Shown in pieces: positions 47,645-59,796 of a stretch of DNA of 64,000 bases (position 1 is the stretch's first letter; the number at the start of each line of letters is the position of its first letter). The stretch covers positions 1,097,283-1,161,282 of the forward strand of contig VDFB02000002.1 of NCBI GenBank assembly GCA_007258455.2, read 5' to 3'. The notes below the pieces were generated by a model. It saw only the letters and a list, made by a program, of their open reading frames with translations. It was not told the origin of the DNA and did not search any database. The position numbers were made by a program, and so were the translations under genes. Origin of the DNA: Sequoia sempervirens. Taxonomy: Eukaryota; Streptophyta; Pinopsida; Cupressales; Cupressaceae.

Positions 47645-48180
47645 CTATTGGATTTCATATTGGTCAATGTAGTGCAAGTATCTTGAAATGTCATCATCAT
47701 CAAAAAACACTTTCCAATTACAAATGTTGTCCAGAATTGCAGGACAATTATGTACTTCTATTTGTGAGACAATAACAATGTTAGCCAATAAGTCTTCCCT
47801 TAATTTTTTCCCCCTTTCTATCCAATCTATGCCAAAGGAATAAAAGGCCTCAATAATATCCCAAATTTCATTCCTGTACTGCCTAAGCCTTTTGTCCTTA
47901 GTAACAAATCTAGACCTAACTTGGGAAACTACCAACTCAGAATCCCCCAACACTTTTAACAACTTTATTCCATGTTTGGAAGCTAATTTCAACCCAAGTA
48001 ATAAAGCCTCGTACTTAGCAACATTATTTGTACATGAAAATTGTAACAAGAAAGAGTACTTAAATGTCTTACCTTGAGGAGAGATGAGATTAACCCCTAT
48101 GCCTGAGCCCTCCTTTGAACAAGCTCCATCAAAGTACATAGTCCAAACAACATGTTCTTATGGTGTCTCTAGGACCTCTT
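47645..48180 (-). pseudogene. H2 additional RNase H domain, located before RT
   Basis: The 164-codon open frame begins MYFDGACSKEGSGIGVNLIS and continues CTNNVAKYEALLLGLKLA and LLKVLGDSELVVSQVRSRF. These are the D, E and D blocks of an RNase H of the kind duplicated in Tat elements. It lies between the protease (48466-48681) and RT (47560 down), while a separate RT-linked RNase H is present at 41936-43064. Two RNase H domains are known in the Tat lineage; whether this upstream position is described for its clade I cannot say. Catalytic acids of the three blocks look intact. Confidence 0.85.
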
Positions 48181-48465
48181 TGCAAATCACTGTAGACTTG
48201 ACTTCTTTTTCCTCTTGTTTCAATTCTTCCACTTGGAAAGTGTCTAAACTAGTGTCTAAAAAGTTAATTATTGTTCTCTCTTCCAACTCCTCAACATATT
48301 TGATAATGTGGCAGATCCTTGGTTCTCTTGCAATCTTAACATACTTTTGATCAATTGAAAAAGTTGCAAATGACAGGTCACACTAAATGCTCCCACCCAT
48401 GGAAGCACTCTAGTGTCTTGACAATAACATCCCATAGGTTGGTGGGATGTCCACCACTATGATAC

Positions 48466-48700
48466 TCATAAATAAATCCTTCGAGAGAGAGATGCTAATC
48501 TATATGGAACTTTGTTGATCACCCCTATAATAGGGACTTCCCTTGAGTCCATGGCATAAGACTTTCCATATGTGCTATCAACCTTTAAGCCAATCTCTTC
48601 CATGATTTTCACTATAATTACATTATTTGATGCTCCAGAGTCTATCATACAATTTCTAAGTAGCTTTCGATCAATGATCAAGATTAGATAAAATGGATTG
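48466..48700 (-). pseudogene. H2 aspartic protease
   Basis: The 71-codon open frame contains NCMIDSGASNNVI, the DSG active site followed by SN, and GLKVDSTYGKSYAMDSREV. This matches a gypsy retropepsin whose N-terminal half is readable. Downstream motifs are frame-broken. It follows the lysine/glutamate-rich gag-protease linker. Confidence 0.8.
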
Positions 48701-49920
48701 ACCTAGTTTGGGTTGGCAGTAATGGTGGTTTTCAGATATACTTTTGGATTTTCATTGATTACTGCTTTGACCTCAAAATTCTTCTCCTAGTTTCTACTTG
48801 ATTCAGGTTGGTCAATCATTTTATCCTTCCCACTAGGAAAAATACTATTGATTAGAGCCACAATATTTTTCTTGTTCTCATATATTCTCATCATTTCTAG
48901 GAATGGGATTGTGACTTTGACTTGAGATAATACCTAAAACATATCTACTAGAGAATAATTTGGTAACTCAGGGATTATGAATTCTTGAGGAATTACCTTG
49001 TCACCTTGACCTTGGGCCTTCTCAACACTGGGCTTCACATCTTTGGTCTTCTCAACTTGATGAGTAGCTTCACCATCAATTTTTTCCTTAGTACCCTTCT
49101 TGGCCCAAATTCTCACTTCTTTACCCTCCTTGGGCTTTGTCTCTTCTTTCTTGTTCTCTACCTTTGTTACCTTGTCTTCTACTTTGTTTTCCTTAACAAA
49201 TAAGCTCCCTGGGCTACCCTAATTACCACCCACATTTCTATTCCCTACATGATAATCACTTCTTTCCTTAGCAACCAATGTAGTTGTGTACCTCTCAATT
49301 TCCTCATTTGAGGGCCTCCTCAAAGAAACATTATCGGACTCAAGATTTTAAACCATGTAGTTATTCTCTCCTTTCTCATATAAGAATACTTTTTGATGAT
49401 AGGAACCTATCTCCTACGTTTGTATATGCACATCACTTAGGTTAGGCTCATCATCGAAGGATAATTCTTCACAACCTAAATTGGATCTGATCATGAGCAC
49501 ATTCACTGTACCCTCTTTTTCATGAGAAGGATCATAAGCTCCATGATCCTCTGGTAATTCCTCCATTGATCTAGCCATAACAAATTGTTGTGCAGAGTGA
49601 GGCATTTGAAAAATTCCACACCAAGGAAACTCTTCGATAACATTTGTGGAATGTTTCTATAAATGATCAAGTGTACCTTAGATGTTCTTCTGATTATTGT
49701 TAACTAGCTTGCCATTGTGCTAGTTTGTATGATAGGGTAAGTCATATAGTCTCGGTGGCCTTTCATTTCTTTGGAATTGTGTCTTATTATTCTTGGCCGC
49801 CTTTTGTAACAGGCTAAGAACCTGATCTAATTTTTCATCAGGGGTTGAAGCTTTGGCTATCTTTTCATTCTAAGACTTTGGGTTCTTTAAAGGTTTGGGG
49901 TTATCCCTTCTTCCCATTTT
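48701..49920 (-). pseudogene. H2 gag C-terminal part and linker, with zinc-knuckle relic
   Basis: The frame 49414-49605 has WCGIFQMPHSAQQF just upstream of and at its start, which looks like a CCHC zinc knuckle in which only one cysteine and the histidine survive. A Lys/Glu-rich linker (48934-49203; KEGKEVRIWAKKGTKEKI) and a segment ending PNYSLVDMF follow. Zinc knuckles bind element RNA during packaging. Several stops. Confidence 0.6.
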
Positions 49921-49959
49921 ATCTTATGCGCTTCAATTATTTTCAATATTGATTGTCAT

Positions 49960-50571
49960 TTAATAAGCATCCCTTAGGTACTGTGGCTTCTTATCTCTAA
50001 GTAGATAACACATCTTCAACTCATATGCATTGTAGTATACAACTATACATGCCTTCTCATTGCATCTCAAATAGCCAATTAATTTATACATTGCCTTTTG
50101 GAATCTTGCATTGAACTCGTTTGCCAGCTCATTATGCCCCTTTGTAATATTGTTAAAAGCATTCAACCTAAACCGAGGATTATTTTAGTCTCCATATTGT
50201 TCCTTGAAGATCCTATAGAAAGAATACTTGGAGTCAATGCTTGCATCAGGAAAGCTCCTATACCAATCCCTAGCATATTCTATCAAATATTGCATAAAAT
50301 ATTTCATAGCCACATCATCTTCCCACAATTCAAAATCCTCCACAAATCTTTGGAAATATTTTAAATGGTCCTCACCACTAAGAGAATTATTGCCAATGAA
50401 CTTAGAAAAATGCTTCCTTTCATTATTTGGGACTAGATTTGGATATCCAAGAATGTTTTCGAAACTTAATTTTCTATACCTATAAGTGTGCAATAGTCTC
50501 CTCCCACTGGGTCCTTCTTCCTCATCTTGACTATCATGATCCCTTCTTCTACCACTATTATTTTGGTCCAT
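49960..50571 (-). pseudogene. H2 gag capsid region
   Basis: One frame with a single stop near 50183. The capsid domain reads LSGEDHLKYFQRFVEDFELW, DDVAMKYFMQYLIEYARDWY, then HNELANEFNARFQKAMYKL (49960-50166), matching the retrotransposon gag family. It is the same kind of domain as in the H3 ORF. The preface ILGYPNLVPNNERKHF parallels GYPHSIPRGINEHLP in H3, which ties the two families together. Confidence 0.85.
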
Positions 50572-51465
50572 CTATGTTGTGAGTCATGTTGACCACTGAA
50601 GTGAACTATTCTAGCTTTGTCTTTAAGTTGTGAGGATGAGCTGGAAGGGTTTCCAATAGATAATGTTTTTTCATTGGTATGAGGACTTGAGGCTTTTGGG
50701 GTAGAACCATTTATAGTGGACTCCAAGAAATTGAGCTTCTTTTTCATCTTAGTGTTTACAGCTCGTAACTCCATCTCTTTCATTCTTTTCTCCAATTCTT
50801 CATTTTCCTTTATCGAATTTTTGAATAGTGGGATAGATTCATCCTACGTTATGTCCTTCTTAGAAGAACCTCCTTCATTTATTTCCACTCCTTCATTTAT
50901 GGGTCTCTTCCCTTTATAAGCCTTGTGGGAATCATGATTTTTTATTTTTTGGAGGAGGGTTAATTGGGATAGAAGTCTTGTCAGAAGTGTTGGTTTGTGG
51001 ATTTGTAGTATCATTATCAATAGAGGGAACTATAGGGATATTTACTACAATCTCTTGCACAACTAGACGAGACATTTGGGAAGATTTAGCTACTAGCTTG
51101 TCCAATGATTCCATCTCCTCAACCTTTCTTCTTAACATATCCCTCTGCACCATGAATTCCCTTATTCTCTTCTCTTTCTCCTCATCCCTCTTCATTATAT
51201 TCTCCTTGCATTTTGAGGCTCTTTCTCTGAGAAATTGCATATTATTTAGAATTTCTTCTTCCTCTAGAAAAGTAGAATCTCCATTAGATGCTACTATAGT
51301 TTCAGCTTGATGGGGAGAAAAGTTATGGGAATATCCATTTCCAGTTAGCAATTCAAGAGGAATAGGAGTATATGGATGAGAATTTGGGGTCACATTCCCT
51401 TCATCTCTAGCACTTCTCGCACTAGCATTATATCTTTGTATTCTATCCTTCTCTCTCCTTTTCAT
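50572..51465 (-). pseudogene. H2 gag N-terminal region, coiled coil
   Basis: The open frame 50932-51465 begins MKRREKDRIQRYNASARSAR and holds a charged heptad-like stretch (FLRERASKCKENIMKRDEEK, RDMLRRKVEEMESLDKL), a likely coiled coil. A frameshift moves the reading to 50466-50795 (MKEMELRAVNTKMKKKLNFL). Coiled coils before the capsid domain are seen in other plant gypsy gags. Start chosen as the first ATG after the leader. Confidence 0.55.
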
Positions 51466-52166
51466 GGCTTATAAGCTTGGGTCTAAGGATTTCTCATTTA
51501 CAACAGACTATTAAAACCTATCCCCTCTCATTAGAATTGTTATCACCAAAATCTAGCAAATTCCTTTCACATTCTGAACTAGAGCTAGAACGAATATCAC
51601 ATTCAAGGACTAGATGAGGAGTAGACTTACATTTTTTTCTGTCATTTTCTTTTATCAATTTCCTGTGTGCATTATTTTTTCTTGGAAATTCACCCTCTAG
51701 CTTCTACTTAGGATGCTTCTTCATGTGGTCTCATGTTCCTTGCATTTGTACATGGATCTTCTTTGCGTTCGTCAACTTCTTTGATTTCTTTCTATTCTTC
51801 TTCTTCACTTCTTTGATATCTTTAAACACTAGCTCGCACTAGTGCAGAGACTTCAAAGTCACTACCCAAATTCCTTGGCACCAATTACTAGCAATTTTTT
51901 TATGCTTTATGCAAATTTCACCAGATCCTTAGAAACTGAGACCAACTTTGACATATATAAAGTGCTTTTGCGTGAACTTTGAGCATAAGATTTTCAAAAC
52001 AACTGGACGAGAAAATTATCATGAACTTTGGTAAAATACATGACAAAGATGTGATTTATACTTAGTAGACACTTCAAATCGACCGACTCTATAAGTGAAT
52101 ATCACCATATAACATAGTGATATATGATAAGGAATTTTGAAGAACTAATAGTTGTAAAGCTTATAT
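51466..52166 (-). other. H2 leader, no gene seen
   Basis: Sequence between the primer site and gag with no open frame of note. A short pyrimidine-rich, repeat-like section lies near 51730-51810. Confidence 0.5.
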
Positions 52167-52183
52167 CCCTAGTAGAGTTTCCA
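52167..52183 (-). other. H2 primer-binding-site
   Basis: Minus-strand TGGAAACTCTACTAGGG lies four bases after the LTR edge, in the same place and of the same type as the H3 site TGGTGACTCTACTAGGG. It fixes the 3' edge of the H2 5' LTR. Confidence 0.75.
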
Positions 52184-53479
52184 TTTTGTTGGTTGTTTTC
52201 AATAAACCAATTAGATCTCACTAGATACCTATGAGTTTTCCAAACTCAATTCTTGAATACCTACAAGATAAGTGGCCAACAAACCAGATGTAGCACCAAT
52301 TGATTTATCTCCTACACTTCAGGCTCTGCAAAACCTGGGAGGGTAGTCCCACAATGTAAATTATATGACTCTTCTAAAGAATTAACGTATACACTATATA
52401 GCTAAGTAGATATATTCTCATCAAAGGTTAGGAAGATGAAATCCTTCAAGAAATTGGCATTTCCTTGAAATATTTACAATCTAAAACCAAGAATACAAAA
52501 CAACACCAACCACAACAAATTAAAGATTAATTTAGAGATTATTTAAAATGATGTTCTCAAGTCAAGTGTCTAGAATTATAAGAAAGGATCATAAGGATTA
52601 AGATTAGTGCCATTATCTATGGGCTAGGAGTTGAAATAAATTTAAATACAAGGTACATTTAATCCTAAACATCCAAGATCTATGTGAGGTTACTTTTTAA
52701 TTCAAAAATCCATAATCAATTTCTAAGACTACTTATCAAATCCAATCATCCTGCACATGAATCTATGATTTGATCTAAGCATTTTAACTGATTCTTTGGC
52801 CCAGAGCTAAAATCAAAGCATACACCAAAGTATGAAAATGTTGACAATTAATGAAATGATCTTTGATCAGTATTTTCATTAATAATCCAAGTATAGATTA
52901 AAATTGGAGAGACTACAAATTTTGAAAACTTACATTATCATTCAGATATGCTCAAGAACCATATATTTGACAAAACTTACTATCTAGACTCAAAGCATTA
53001 GACAAGGACTTCTAACATATTCACTCTATGTTATTCAATTACATAATTTGACTCCAAAATTCAACAAAAGACCTAGACTAATGACCGTAAATTCCCTTTT
53101 ATAGAAACAAGGGGGAAAAATAAGCTTCGGGCCAATGGTACACATGTCACATTCTAATTGGACTGCTACAAGACAATTTTCCCTTTACAATTATATTTAC
53201 AGTTTCAATCAAAGAGAATACATATGAGACAAAGATTATTTGCATTTGTTGTGAAGAAGCAAACCTGCCTTCCAAAAGGCACATGTTGAAAAAGAAGTCC
53301 TTCAACTTGTTGTAGCATGTCCATTATATTTAGCAAGATGACAAACATTGCAGAGGTAGGAAAAGAAAAAAAATTCCCAGTCAACATCTACATCATCAGT
53401 GATCAATATTTACCTATAGCACCCTTGATTAGGAGACACATACTTATACATTATAACCTCAAAGGCTAGACCTGTACAA

Positions 53480-56400
53480 TACTTGGTAGAGTATATGCGT
53501 TCCAATCTGAATTTACTAATCCAATCCTACTACAAATATTCTTTTCCATTGGTCATATTCCTCCTTAGATGGCCAATTGAATTCAATAATTTCATGCATT
53601 TTCTTTCTATAAGGAGCATAATTTGTCATCACTGAATTAGCTTCCTAGCCAAAGTCTTCAAGGAAAATAATGATAAAAGATAACTTCTCCAAAGTATCTT
53701 TAAGCATATCAATATTAACATCCTCACAAATTAATTTGGCTTGAGAAGCAATTGTAGTTTTCACTTGATTCTTCCACATTTGCAAAGGATTAACTTCATC
53801 ATGGGCTTGTAGGATGTCAGGTAATAGTGTCAACTCTGCCTGATGATACTTTATCCTTAATTCTTTTATTTTCTTCTTTAATGGAGCAACATACTCATGG
53901 AATGGTTGCTCCCTAACATCACTAACAAACTTGTAACTGGAAATCACCTTTGGATATATTTCTCATTACTTTTCCCCAACTGCCATTAACTTCAAATCAT
54001 TAACCCTAGGAATCCATCTATCTAATAGTGGGTTTCCTAATTCTCCATCTCTATGAGACATCTCCATTGCTCTCAGCATCAAAGAATAATTGGCATGGAC
54101 ACTATTCAATTTACTTTGAATTTTCCTATTAAGGTGCTTTAGAATAGTAGAATAATCTTGGCAGTATACTCATGAATTAGTTTTTGTGTTTCCTTGAGAA
54201 ACTTCTTATATTCCTTAATTTTCTAGAGTATTTGTTGTTTTGTGGGTTCAGTGGATGGGGTTACATTTGATGTACTTGGCTTCTCTATTGTAATGGGCTC
54301 CTAGACCATGTTGTAAGGCACAATCGACAATGATTGCTCAGGTGGAGGAGACTGAGGATGAGTTGTGGGAGGGACAAGAGCAATATGGCTTGAGCTAGCA
54401 AGCCCTTGGGACCTCAACATTTCCACTTTTTGTTTCCAAAATTCTTGCTCTATTTCAAGCTCAACCACTCTTTGCTGACTCTTATTGTATTCACCTAAAA
54501 TCTCATGGTACTTGCTTCTAAATGTATCCCTATCACTAGTGAGGTGTTCAACTGTTGCTTTTTGAACCTAACAACATTTATAGTCATGTCAACAACTTCT
54601 AATATTGGAATGTCTACAACTCTTGTTACAATCCATCTTCCACTAAATTTTGATAGCTCTAAAAGTTTGGGCTTCCTTGGACTAAGAGATAATGACCATA
54701 TTTCCAAAGCATCATGTTCCTGACTGAATCTAGATCCCTGAAGTGTCATCCTGGCTTCTTCTTCAGTTTGAAATAAGGGCTTATCAACCCTTCTTATGGT
54801 ATCCAATACCACTGCATCAACAATATCCCATTCAGGTAGCAACAAAATACCACTCTTTTGTACAAGTTCTCTTCCTTAGGTGTGATATTCTTAAATTGTT
54901 TCTTCATCTCTTACATCACATTAGATTGGATGACATTTTTTTGAAATTTAGGATGCAAACTTCTTTCAACAACATCCTTCTCTACATATTCTCCTACCCT
55001 TGCTCTCCATACAAAATCCCTAAATGCTGGTATTTCAATAAAGGAATCATCCTCCATAAACTCTTTACAAGCTTCCACCCTCATGTCATCAATATTACTT
55101 ACACCACTCAATTCAGCTTTTCCCAATCTTAGGATACTTTTCCTAGAGCTTGATTCAGCTTCTCTTGGAGGAGAAGGTATTCCTTGTTGCATATCTTTAG
55201 GAGTTATCAAAATACCATCTTCATCACTGTCAGCATAATCCACTACCGGGCTCTTCTCAACCCTTTGTCTCTTAATTGGCGGCTGCTCTTGAGGAGGAGA
55301 AATTCTTGGAGGAGAATCAATATCATTAAAGCAAGCGAGGATTTCATAAGAGGAAATGAGGCTGATTCAATTGGAGAGGCTGGATTTGAATCCTCTAATG
55401 CAACAGGGGTTGGCTCTGTCTACTCCTTCTTATATGTTTCCCTCTTCCTAGTATACACCCAAATCATTTTGGGTGGATGATATGAGGGCCTCTCCTCTAA
55501 TTGCATAGATGGTCCTTCTTTAATTACCAAAGGTTTTCCCTTATCCTTGGTTACTTCTACTCTTCTCGACACACCCACAACACTTTCAAAATTCTCTATT
55601 ACATGCCTTACCTGGTTGAACTCCCCTTGGATGTTAGGTAGAGGATCATAGCTTGGATCTGATATCCTAATCCTTTCTACCTTCTTGTTGAAGGAAAGAT
55701 ACATAGCCTTCATTTCCTCTTGCACTTGGAAGTCAAAAATGTCCTTGATAACATCCTTAGGGTAGTAGAAATTGTGAACAAACACACCTAATGATTTATT
55801 TATTTTACTGGATGAATAAATCCCTTAGGCTCAATATTTCTAGGTAAAGTTGTCATCAATTTGTAGTACATGAGGACCTCCACCAATGCATTCCAATTCC
55901 CTTTTATCAACACAAAATTTGCAAATGTTGTGTATTTAGGAAATAATTAACTATTTTTCTTATTTTTTGGAAAGTGGCACTCTTGGGATCCAACCAATTG
56001 TCTCATGATTTCTATAAATCTAATTTCAAGGGACACATCTCGTGGTAGTACAAAAGGTTAAGCATTAGTCCCATACACCCTGAATATGGTTCTATTTGGA
56101 TATGGAATGATATCTCCCAAATTATGGGTTATATTCAGCTTGAGCGTCCTTTCCATAGGCCTTAGGAAATCATGAATCTATTTTGGGATGCTTGGTGGGT
56201 CAAAAACCAAGATTCTCCTTAGATTAGATGTAAAGACATTATGGAAGACCACATAATCAAACTTCTAGTTGTCCATATCCAAAATTTGGGTTCAACATTG
56301 GATCGGTAGCTCAACATCACCTTCCACCTTCTTTAGAGACATGTCTTCACCAAAATGTTTCTCTTGCTTGTAAAAAATCATATGTGTAAAAAGAGAATAC

Positions 56401-57219
56401 CACTAGAATTTCACCCATTTTTTTCCTCCCTTAAGCTCAACCAAACACTTATGCATGTTCTCTACTAGGTAAGTAGCATAATCATAAACCACATTAAAGG
56501 ATACATACTGAATATTTCCTACCATGTATAAATATTCAATTTGTATAGTTTTAGTTGCATCAACACCAATAATTTGATATAGGGAGAAAATAGTCTTTCT
56601 GAAGTAATGGGTAAAAGTAGTTCATAGGAAAAGGTTCCTTCACATCTTTTAAAAATCCTAATATGCTTCCTATTCTTTCCATGTCCAATTAAATTAGTGT
56701 ACATTGGAAACATTGTAGTTCAGACCAAGACCTTGGTATTCACATATTCCTTCTTGAAGGTATCAATTTCAATGGGGACCATATCCTCATTCCACTCCTA
56801 TAGTTTGAAAATGTTTGCAATCTCTTCCTTGGTAATCTTAACCACCTCAGTAACATTATGTGCCCTAACAATTCTAGACATAGGATCATACCTAGATACA
56901 ATATCCTTAAGTAGGTCCACATCCACATACACATTTGGGACTACAAGCTTCCCCATATCCAATCTCCAAGGATGGAAAATAAGATATTCACAAATCCTAT
57001 TCCCAAACTAGTTTCTAAACATTTTCCAACCAATATATGGAAATTTAGCATCCTTGACCCAAGCCTGCTTGTCTTGCAATCCTTCATAAATTATAGGGCC
57101 ATAATATATTGCTACCCCTTGATTTCTCTTGTTAGTCAAGGGTTTAAGTTGGTTGACAATTTCATCAAAGAGTAACCTAGTTGGGCTTTAGAATGAGGCT
57201 TTTGTGCTTTGGGAGCCAT
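53480..57219 (-). pseudogene. Long LTR-borne reading frame of H2, unrecognised protein (about 1,200 codons, broken)
   Basis: From ATG at 57219 (MAPKAQKPHSK) a protein-like frame runs, with scattered stops and a few shifts, to about 53480. Readable blocks: GWKMFRN and IFHPWRLDMGKLVVPNVYVD (56740-57100), MFPMYTNLIGHGKNRKHI (56519-56713), NVVYDYATYLVENMHKC, VFVHNFYYPKDVIKDIF (55420-55785), an acidic part with DYADSDEDGILITPKD (54911-55243), SKFSGRWIVTRVVDIPIL (54495-54845), a coiled-coil-like stretch (YNKSQQRVVELEIEQEFW), and 53645-53947. I do not recognise the family. Many stops look like TGG to TAG. The start is repeated in the 3' LTR (24775-25273). It is sense to the element and lies upstream of the primer site, hence inside the LTR. 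Confidence 0.65.
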
Positions 57220-57627
57220 GGATACTCAGGGAGGTTTATAATGGACTAGGTTTCAAATAGAAAAAAGGTTAAAACCTAATTTCCTCAGTTAGTAGACTAG
57301 GGTGAGACTAGAAGACATAAACTTGAGCAAAATTGGCCAAGGGAAATAGTCTTATACACAATTTTAATGAAAAAAGGCAATTAAAGCATGCTGGCTAGAT
57401 AAATCAAAAGGAAACAATCACAACCAACCCTACTTCAAGATAATTTGAAATAAAGCAAAAAAATTAGTTTTAATCGCACTCACAACTTTTTGTATTTGCA
57501 GGAAACCTAATTTATTCAAGTCATGACTTTGAACACTTGATTCAATCTTCTAGCTACATTGCACTAGGTTGTAACTTTCAACAATGCAAGGAAATCAATT
57601 TTAAGTATTTTATGACCCAACTACAAT

Positions 57628-58232
57628 CACTGCCAATCTCCATTACTACTCGCTCGTGTGAAGAAAAATGGCACTAATGCCCGTATGTTTGATTTCAAAT
57701 GAAAAATGTTGATTTTCTTCTAAGATGGCATGATGAATGACTCAGATTGAGTCAAAAGAGTTTCAATTTACTCTGCAATGGTTAATCAACTCATGAGCTA
57801 ATGAGAATGTGATGATTGGAAACCACGTCATTCCTTCTCCTAGGCTCTACTTCATTTTATAGAAGACAGACAACACATGTGTCACCTAATCATGGACCTC
57901 ACACATCTCCCAATGACCATTAAATTAATGTTGCGAGGTGTGTGATGGGTCGCTAAGATTTAATCATGATGATGCTTGTGGACCATTGATCTCAAATTTA
58001 CTAGGCATCGAGCATAATGCAAATAGACTGGTCCCCTCCATGGCGAGGACACATGTCACACAATTGCAAACCTCACACATCTTCTGGTGGGAACTCTTTA
58101 GCTTCTATGCGGTGTGCAATGGATGGTCAGAATTTCACTATTAAATCCAACCGGCAATGTTTCTGCACATGCCGATAAAGGTTAATTTAAAATGGGGGCC
58201 AAACTAGGCCAACGATTTTTGACTCTCAATGT
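57628..58232. other. 0.6 kb indel: extra sequence in H2 5' LTR
   Basis: The 3' LTR copy (25680-25705) runs straight through where this copy has about 600 extra bases. The ends carry a weak inverted match (AATCTCCA at both). The extra DNA is somewhat richer in GC. It is probably an inserted DNA element, but boundaries and target duplication are not clear, and a deletion in the other copy is possible. Confidence 0.55.
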
Positions 58233-58560
58233 GGAGATTTTCCTAAGGAAAGTTTAATAGAATATTTTGGCCTGACCTTAGGCATTATTGGACTAGCGAT
58301 TGAAACTAGGCAACTAAAAAACCTAAGTGAAATGGGCTGGTAAGAGGATGTTTATGATGGCCTAATTTATAACTTGATCAATTGATGATTGGGTAGAGTA
58401 GGTCAATAGAAAAGTAAAATTCCCAAGGTTTAAAACATGAGGGACTTAGAAGCAAGGTTACAGAGAAAAAACCCTAAACCCTATCCATGGGAATACACGT
58501 GACATGCCAATACCAAGCACAAAATGGGCCCAAAATTTTAAAATTTTAGGAGCTCTATCA

Positions 58561-59608
58561 TAGTGGGTGTTAAGAAACATACAATGCACACAGTGTTGTA
58601 ATTCATATGTGAAATTGAAATGTAATTTTTAGTGTAATGGTTGCTATAAATTGTGAAGGTGAATGAGCTTCACTAAATTCTTACTATCTATAAACTTAAA
58701 GGTTTTCACTATAATCATGTTGTCTATATATAATTGCATGTTGAGTAGTTACACTATGTGTTATGAAACCTGCAACCCAAATTATGTTCTCAACTTTGAG
58801 AGTGTCTTTTTTTATTAGAGAATGCAGATATTTTGTTTTTAATAAGGTATTTACAAAAAATTTCTACCTTTTCACATAGGATTCTCATGTCTCTACCCAA
58901 CTAATTCTCTTTTCTACATTGACATTGAGCATATTTCCTTCTTTTCATCCATTTGGAATTGTATGTACTATGTGGAATTCTTATGTTCAAGAATATTTGA
59001 ATTTACTTATTCAACTCCACCCATAGCATCATCTCTCATTTTCTTTTCCTACAAAGATTCTTGTGCAATACAAAACCTCTTCTATTTGTCAACTTGTGCA
59101 TTTCCATTTTCCCATTGCATACTACACATGCACATTCCTCAACTTCTCAAGAGCATGAAGGATCTCTTTAGTCAATACATTATTTTTCTCACTCTGATCT
59201 ACTTCTTTTAAATTATGTTTAGAGAAAATTCCATTTTCATTCCATGCATTCTAATACCTATTGCCTCCAATTCTACACTAGCATTTTCCCATTTCACATA
59301 CTACACATGCTCCTTCGTCAACTTCTCAAGAGCAGGAACAATCTCTTCAGTCAATACATTATCTATCTCATTCACTTTGGTCTTTTCTTTTCAAGTGTTC
59401 ATTGAGAGACACATGATATAAATAGAAGTTTGATAGTGGTATGTGGTATCCTTCTTGTTTTTCTTCTTTGCCCTTATTGATTATTGCAAGTTATGGCCTT
59501 TTTCATATGCCAGGAGAGATGAGATTTTCATATATCTGAATGAATTTCCAGTGCTTCATAGTTCCAATAGAATAGAAAAATTGTAGATATAATTACTGAT
59601 ATATTACT
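58561..59608. other. Flanking DNA of H2, no gene; short degenerate tandem duplication
   Basis: Beyond the H2 edge no coding signal is evident. Positions 59106-59186 and 59283-59367 are diverged copies of one about 85-base segment (ACTACACATGC, CTCAAGAGCA, GTCAATACATTAT). Small open frames here do not resemble known proteins. Confidence 0.55.
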
Positions 59609-59796
59609 AGTGTTAGCGATAGATTAAATTGGAAATTAAATTCCCATTGTATAGTTTAATATGTTTTTTTATTGTTTGTACAAGCTGGCATGTTTCAATC
59701 ACCACAATATATATATATAGGTGAAATTTGGAATAAAATGAATTCTTTGTAGCACCAAATGTATTTAATTTTCCAATGTAATCTATCACTAACACT
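59609..59796. mobile_element. MITE-like inverted-repeat element (188 bp)
   Basis: The ends are inverted repeats of about 33 bases with few mismatches: AGTGTTAGCGATAGATT at the left, AATCTATCACTAACACT at the right. The interior is AT-rich with a (TA)n run at about 59709-59722. The target duplication is not clear. The superfamily is not assigned. Confidence 0.8.

Larger units (their letters stand above)
24775..58560 (-). mobile_element. H2: outer Ty3/gypsy retrotransposon with 6.4 kb LTR, host of H1, H3 and the Copia-like element
   Basis: On the minus strand: 5' LTR (58560-52187), primer site (52167-52183), gag, zinc-knuckle relic, protease, an extra RNase H, RT, RT-linked RNase H, integrase (ending near 40887), a tract region (26019-26249), and 3' LTR (26018 leftward, interrupted at 24774 by H1). 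The LTR pair is recognised from homology of 24775-26018 with 56730-58560. H3 separates the integrase end from the 3' LTR. The left end lies beyond position 1. Confidence 0.75.
52187..58560 (-). repeat. H2 5' LTR (6.4 kb, includes an insertion of about 0.6 kb)
   Basis: On the minus strand it starts TGATAGAGCTCC (58560) and ends AACAACCAACA (52187). The outer end matches 24775-26018. The inner end is defined by the primer site and by likeness to the H3 LTR end (CTCCTACACTTC, GGCTCTGCAA, GGGAGGGT near 52310-52350). It contains the long reading frame 53480-57219. Confidence 0.72.
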
